From positions 1-7,732 of the forward strand of contig CAAEOA010000207.1 in the NCBI GenBank assembly GCA_900757485.1: 7,732 bases of DNA, written 5' to 3'. The stretch comes from Oscillospiraceae bacterium. GTDB lineage: Bacteria > Bacillota > Clostridia > Oscillospirales > Ruminococcaceae. A program made the position numbers and the translations under genes. The notes beneath the pieces were generated by a model. The model did not search any database. It was not told where the DNA came from and worked only from the letters and a program-made list of their open reading frames with translations. Shown piece after piece: positions 4,463 through 7,732 of the stretch; positions within the stretch are counted from its first letter, which is position 1, and the number at the start of each line of letters is the position of its first letter.

Positions 4463-6415
4463 ATGACAAAGCAAAAATCCACAAAGCGCGCTCTGCTTTT
4501 GAGTGCTCTTTCCTTGCTGATGTGCGTATCCATGCTCATTGGTAGTACGTTCGCTTGGTTCACAGACTCCGCTTCAACGGCAGTCAACAAGATCCAAGCC
4601 GGTACGCTGGATGTTCAGTTGCTTGACGAAAACGGCAACTCACTTGAGGGTCAGACGCTTGCATGGCAAAAAGCAACAGGTCACGAAAGTGAAGAGGTTC
4701 TTTGGGAACCCGGCTGTACCTACAAGCTTCAGCCGATCACAATTAAAAACGCAGGTAACCTTGCGCTTAAATACAAGGTTATCATCAGCGGAATCAACGG
4801 CAGCGCAAAGCTTAATGAGGTTATTGATTGGACAATCTCAGGAGCGGATATTGGTACTGAATATCATTTGACTGCGGGAGCTTCCAATACCCTTACAATC
4901 GTGGGTCATATGCAGGAATCCGCCGGCAACGAGTATCAGGGTCTTTCGATTGACGGTATCGGTATCACCGTTGTTGCTACACAGGATACTGTTGAGTATG
5001 ACAGCTATAACAAAACCTATGATACAAACGCTACATACTTAAATACAGACGCACAGGGCAATAATTACTTCATCAGCAACGCAAACGAGCTTGTTTACTT
5101 TGCGAAGAGCGTTAATGTTGACGGAGAAACCTATGCAGGCAAGACCGTTAAGCTGACTGCGAACATTGATCTTGCAGGTAAGCTGTGGATTCCTGTAGGT
5201 CAGACACAAGTTTCTTCGTTCCAAGGCACATTTGACGGTCAGGGCCACACCATTAAGAATATGACTGTCAATTATACAGGCACTAACTCGAATTACGCTT
5301 GTGGTCTGTTTGGCTGGATTGAACTCCATAACGGTGCTCCCATAGTTATCCAGAATGTCAAGTTTGATAAAGCCAATGTAACCGGCATTAAGTACACCGG
5401 CGTTGTGGCAGGTTATGCAAACGGTGCATCCGGTGCCGAGATTAAGAATTGTGTAGTAACCAACTCCACAGTCACCTCCAACAGCAAGAATGCCGGCGGT
5501 ATCATTGGTTACATGGGTAAAGGCGTGCTGACCGGTAACACTGTTTCCGGCTGCACCATCTCTGCAAAATACGATGTCGGCGGTATTGCCAACTCTGTAG
5601 AACCTGCTGTAACTTTCCAGAATAACAAAGTTGAGAATACCAAGATCTACTATGAAGAAGATCAGTCATATGATGCTGCAGGTATTTTCACTGGCGGTAA
5701 GGTTGTTTACAGAGATGATAATACCAAGACCACATTCGTTCCTGACAGCACCAACACATCTTCCAATGTGACTGTTAGCAAATTAGTTACAGTTTCCACT
5801 GCTGATGAACTTGTTGCCCTCGGCGGCACCAAAATCAATGGAAACTACATTTTGACTGCTGACATTGATATGGCAGGAAAAACTATGAAGTCCATGGAAA
5901 TCTCCGGTGGAGCTGTCGTTAACTTTGATGGTAACGGTCACACCATTTCCAATTTGAATCTTGGTGCAGCAAATCTTCACGGTATGACAGGTGAAGGAAA
6001 TGAAGTTGCCGGTTTGTTTGATTTAACTGCTCCTGCGACTACCGTTTCTTTGACCGTTAGCGATCTTACCGTAAAGAATGCAACTGTTAGCTGCTCCGGT
6101 TACGCAGCAGCAATTGTTGGTTACAATTCCAATGGTGGCACTGTGATTACACTGAACAACGTTGATGTTGATGGTGCAACTGTTACCGCTGATTCTGTAG
6201 CTGCTCTGGTTGCTTATAGTACCGGTAAGGTGAATCTGAACAACTGCGATGTTAAAGGACTCACTCTGACCGGCGAGGCAGGAAGACCCGAAAAAGTAGG
6301 CGCATATATTGGAACTGCAAATAATACAAGCTGTGTTGTAACTGTAACCAATTGTACCAATAGTACTACCTATAATAACTATGGTCGTGTAATCAACGGC
6401 GCAACTTACAACTAA
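4463..6415 (+). CDS. 650-aa secreted protein: SipW-type signal, TasA-like domain, two beta-helix (GLUG-like) modules
   Basis: The start is ATG 4463, 9 nt after AAGGAGG; an in-frame start at 4415 would lie within the leader hairpin. The signal peptide has KRALLLSALSLLMCVSMLIG then STFAWFTDSAS, with likely cleavage after Ala31. Residues about 32-180 resemble TasA: IQAGTLDVQLL near the mature N-end, then WEPGCTYKLQPITIKNAGNLALKYKVI. Two modules follow, about 200-430 and 443-640. Each opens with a (N/T)A(N/D)ELV strand, then LTA(N/D)ID(L/M)AGK and FDG(Q/N)GHTI(K/S)N(M/L), typical of right-handed beta-helix/GLUG repeat adhesins. Module 1 has further rungs with GVVAGYANG, GGIIGYMG and VGGIANS. There is no sorting signal or C-terminal helix, so attachment would be through the TasA-like domain. 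A fibre-borne adhesin or matrix protein is the best inference. Confidence 0.85.
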   Translation: MTKQKSTKRALLLSALSLLMCVSMLIGSTFAWFTDSASTAVNKIQAGTLDVQLLDENGNSLEGQTLAWQKATGHESEEVLWEPGCTYKLQPITIKNAGNLALKYKVIISGINGSAKLNEVIDWTISGADIGTEYHLTAGASNTLTIVGHMQESAGNEYQGLSIDGIGITVVATQDTVEYDSYNKTYDTNATYLNTDAQGNNYFISNANELVYFAKSVNVDGETYAGKTVKLTANIDLAGKLWIPVGQTQVSSFQGTFDGQGHTIKNMTVNYTGTNSNYACGLFGWIELHNGAPIVIQNVKFDKANVTGIKYTGVVAGYANGASGAEIKNCVVTNSTVTSNSKNAGGIIGYMGKGVLTGNTVSGCTISAKYDVGGIANSVEPAVTFQNNKVENTKIYYEEDQSYDAAGIFTGGKVVYRDDNTKTTFVPDSTNTSSNVTVSKLVTVSTADELVALGGTKINGNYILTADIDMAGKTMKSMEISGGAVVNFDGNGHTISNLNLGAANLHGMTGEGNEVAGLFDLTAPATTVSLTVSDLTVKNATVSCSGYAAAIVGYNSNGGTVITLNNVDVDGATVTADSVAALVAYSTGKVNLNNCDVKGLTLTGEAGRPEKVGAYIGTANNTSCVVTVTNCTNSTTYNNYGRVINGATYN

Positions 6416-6450
6416 TAATGCAAACTCTAACCGTGTGAACGGATAACAAA

Positions 6451-6541
6451 GTCCGTCCTATCCCTCCCCGTGAGGGATAGGCGGCGATCAAAGGGCATAA
6501 GAAAAAAAGCTTGTGTCTTTTGATTGCCGAGTTAATAACTC
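6451..6541 (+). repeat. Structured two-hairpin leader element, copy B
   Basis: Hairpin 1 is a perfect 10-bp stem CCTATCCCTC (6457-6466) with GAGGGATAGG (6472-6481) and a 5-nt loop. Hairpin 2 pairs 6482-6501 with 6510-6529: 20 base pairs including four G-U pairs, with an A-rich 8-nt loop. It matches copy A in order, stem lengths and conserved words, while the stems differ in base but keep pairing. A small GAGTT-AAT-AACTC hairpin follows (6529-6541). The ribosome site of the next gene starts 10 nt later. The loop differs completely from copy A, so only the stems appear conserved. Confidence 0.72.
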
Positions 6542-6563
6542 AAAACCCCGAAAGGAGGACATT

Positions 6564-7130
6564 ATGTTGGGCAAGATCAAAATGAAAATCGTTGTAGTTG
6601 CTCTTATGGCAACACTCATAACCCTTATGAGCCAGGCAACCCTTGCATATTACTCAACAGTCGGAAAAGCCACCAATGTCGTGACCTCCGGTAACATTCA
6701 GTTTATCATTCACGAAATGACCGATCAGGGCAAGGAGTTTCCAAAGGAAGGCGTGTATATCGTTCCCGGTAGTCGAGTGTCAAAACGGGTCGGCATTGAG
6801 AACGATTGTGAGCATCCTTTCTATCTCCGTGTAAAGATGGTTTACGGCGTGGATTCGCAGGAACTTTCTTCGGAGGACTGCTTTAAGCTGAACATTGACG
6901 AAGAGCATTGGGTATTGTACGACGGTTGGTATTACTATACCGGCATCGTAAATCCCGGTGAAACGACGCCTAACGTATTCTCCCACGTGGAGATCGTCGG
7001 CTCCAAAGTGGATAACAGTTATCTCGGAAAGACTTTAACGCTTACCGTTAAAGCCCAAGCCGTACAGAGTGAAAACAATCCCATCAGCGACGGTAACACC
7101 TACACCGCCTCCGGTTGGCCCGCAGAATAA
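6564..7130 (+). CDS. 188-aa TasA-like secreted protein with SipW-cognate signal peptide
   Basis: The start is ATG 6564, 5 nt after AAAGGAGG; the in-frame ATG at 6513 lies within leader hairpin 2 and is rejected. The signal peptide has K4, K6 and K8, a hydrophobic core at 9-22 and SQATLAYYSTVGKATNVV, with likely cleavage after Ala28. The mature region has TSGNIQFIIHE (matching the SGTLDLS strand of TasA), then VYIVPGSRVSKRVGIENDCEHPFYLRVKMVYGV, the PGD-like turn and strand pair of the family with Ser in place of Asp. It ends with TLTVKAQAVQSENNPISDG and a short tail, no anchor. It shares VKAQAVQ(S/T)EN with the 3618 protein. Only 13 nt separate it from the PPQTG protein gene, so the two are co-transcribed. 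A minor fibre subunit or TapA-like assembly partner is plausible. Confidence 0.82.
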   Translation: MLGKIKMKIVVVALMATLITLMSQATLAYYSTVGKATNVVTSGNIQFIIHEMTDQGKEFPKEGVYIVPGSRVSKRVGIENDCEHPFYLRVKMVYGVDSQELSSEDCFKLNIDEEHWVLYDGWYYYTGIVNPGETTPNVFSHVEIVGSKVDNSYLGKTLTLTVKAQAVQSENNPISDGNTYTASGWPAE

Positions 7131-7143
7131 GGAGGATGTGTAG

Positions 7144-7732
7144 ATGAAGAAAATAATTACTTTACTGATTACGCTCGCTGTACTCCTCTCCTCTACCGTA
7201 ACGGTGTTTGCGGCGGACGGCAAGATAACTTACAGCGGCAACGCAGGAAACTTCGTGTTTGAACCCGGCAGTGAACATTCGCTGACTGACCTGTTCCCGA
7301 ATTTTAAGGGGGTTATGCCCGGCGATACCTTAACACAGAAGATTACCGTCAAAAACGATGCGGATAACAAGGTTAAGGTAAAGATCTATATTCGCTCTCT
7401 CGGAGCGCATGAGGATTCTCTGGAATTTCTCTCACAGCTTGGACTCAAAGTGAAAAAGAGTTCCGACAACGATATGGCATATATGTTTGATGCTGCAGCC
7501 AATGAAACGGCACAGCTTACTGATTGGGTATGCCTTGGTACACTCTATTCGGGTGGCGAGGTCAACTTGGACGTGACGTTGAACGTTTCCGTGGAGCTTC
7601 CTAACGAATATCAAAACAAGATCGGCTATCTCGATTGGGAGTTTATGATTGAGGAATTCCCCGTAGAGCCGGACGATCCCAAACCGCCGCAGACCGGCGA
7701 CAATTCCAATATGGGATTATGGCTTGCGCTTA
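7144..7732 (+). CDS. Secreted, sortase-anchored (PPQTG) protein, 3' end outside window
   Basis: ATG 7144 lies 8 nt after GGAGG. 196 complete codons are visible and the frame is still open at the window end. The signal peptide MKKIITLLITLAVLLSSTV ending VFAAD has a normal A-x-A type site (after Ala24), unlike the SipW-type signals of its neighbours. The mature part (about 25-175) is beta-rich and has MPGDTLTQKITVKNDADNKVKVKIYIR, a PGD-turn and strand pattern related to TasA-like and other fibre-subunit domains. A Pro/Asp linker (EPDDPKPPQTGD) leads to PPQTG at residues 181-185, then the beginning of a hydrophobic helix (MGLWLAL). PPQTG fits the (S/P)PxTG signals used by Clostridioides difficile sortase B rather than strict LPxTG. 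A wall anchor for the fibre is the likely role (inference). Confidence 0.85.
   Translation, partial: MKKIITLLITLAVLLSSTVTVFAADGKITYSGNAGNFVFEPGSEHSLTDLFPNFKGVMPGDTLTQKITVKNDADNKVKVKIYIRSLGAHEDSLEFLSQLGLKVKKSSDNDMAYMFDAAANETAQLTDWVCLGTLYSGGEVNLDVTLNVSVELPNEYQNKIGYLDWEFMIEEFPVEPDDPKPPQTGDNSNMGLWLAL

Noticed and set aside
6482..6529. Intrinsic terminator at hairpin 2 of copy B
   Set aside because: The stem is long but followed by AGTTAATAACTC, with no U-tract; the same is true of copy A.
1..7732. CRISPR array, tRNA, rRNA or insertion sequence
   Set aside because: No regularly spaced repeats, no cloverleaf or rRNA-like sequence, and no transposase in any frame; the only recombination gene is the tyrosine recombinase.

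Overview
The window reads like the chromosome of a gut-type Clostridia bacterium (Oscillospiraceae or Lachnospiraceae-like). This rests on strong AGGAGG ribosome sites, occasional GTG/TTG starts, ER-type (Sec11/SipW-like) signal peptidases, SipW-type signal peptides and a PPQTG-type sortase signal. The genus cannot be fixed from sequence reading alone. All supported genes are on the + strand.

Region 1 (1-435) is the C-terminal catalytic half of a tyrosine recombinase. Region 2 (436-923) has no gene but holds the most striking structure in the window. Two perfect 22-bp inverted repeats (473-494 and 731-752) flank a segment of about 236 bp. Inside it is a good extended -10 promoter on the MINUS strand (TTGCTT, 17 bp, TGC-TATAAT). 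As sequenced, the promoter fires back toward the recombinase and into a hairpin with a U-rich tail. Flipping the segment would aim it at the downstream genes. This is the layout of a phase-variable invertible promoter, captured OFF. A perfect palindrome (849-867), either an operator or an attenuator, lies just before the next gene.

Region 3 (924-2660) carries a TetR-family regulator, a first SipW-like signal peptidase with a cytoplasmic coiled-coil tail, and two overlapping small membrane proteins (46 and 75 aa). Region 4 (2661-3530) has a structured leader and a second, diverged SipW-like peptidase, also with a coiled-coil tail.

Region 5 (3531-7732) carries the cargo. There are three proteins with SipW-cognate signal peptides: a 231-aa TasA/camelysin-like protein, a 650-aa TasA-like domain joined to two beta-helix (GLUG-like) modules, and a 188-aa TasA-like protein. 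A fourth protein has an ordinary Sec signal peptide and a PPQTG sorting motif, and is cut by the window end. The leaders of the second peptidase and of the 188-aa gene share a two-hairpin RNA-like element whose 20-bp stem is kept through G-U and compensating changes.

Taken together this looks like a Clostridia counterpart of the Bacillus tapA-sipW-tasA matrix-fibre operon: two dedicated peptidases, several fibre-like subunits, a beta-helix adhesin-like subunit and a probable wall-anchored component. It is under TetR control and, by inference, recombinase-driven ON/OFF switching. Gene families and repeats are read directly. The fibre function, the inversion and the regulatory logic are inferences.
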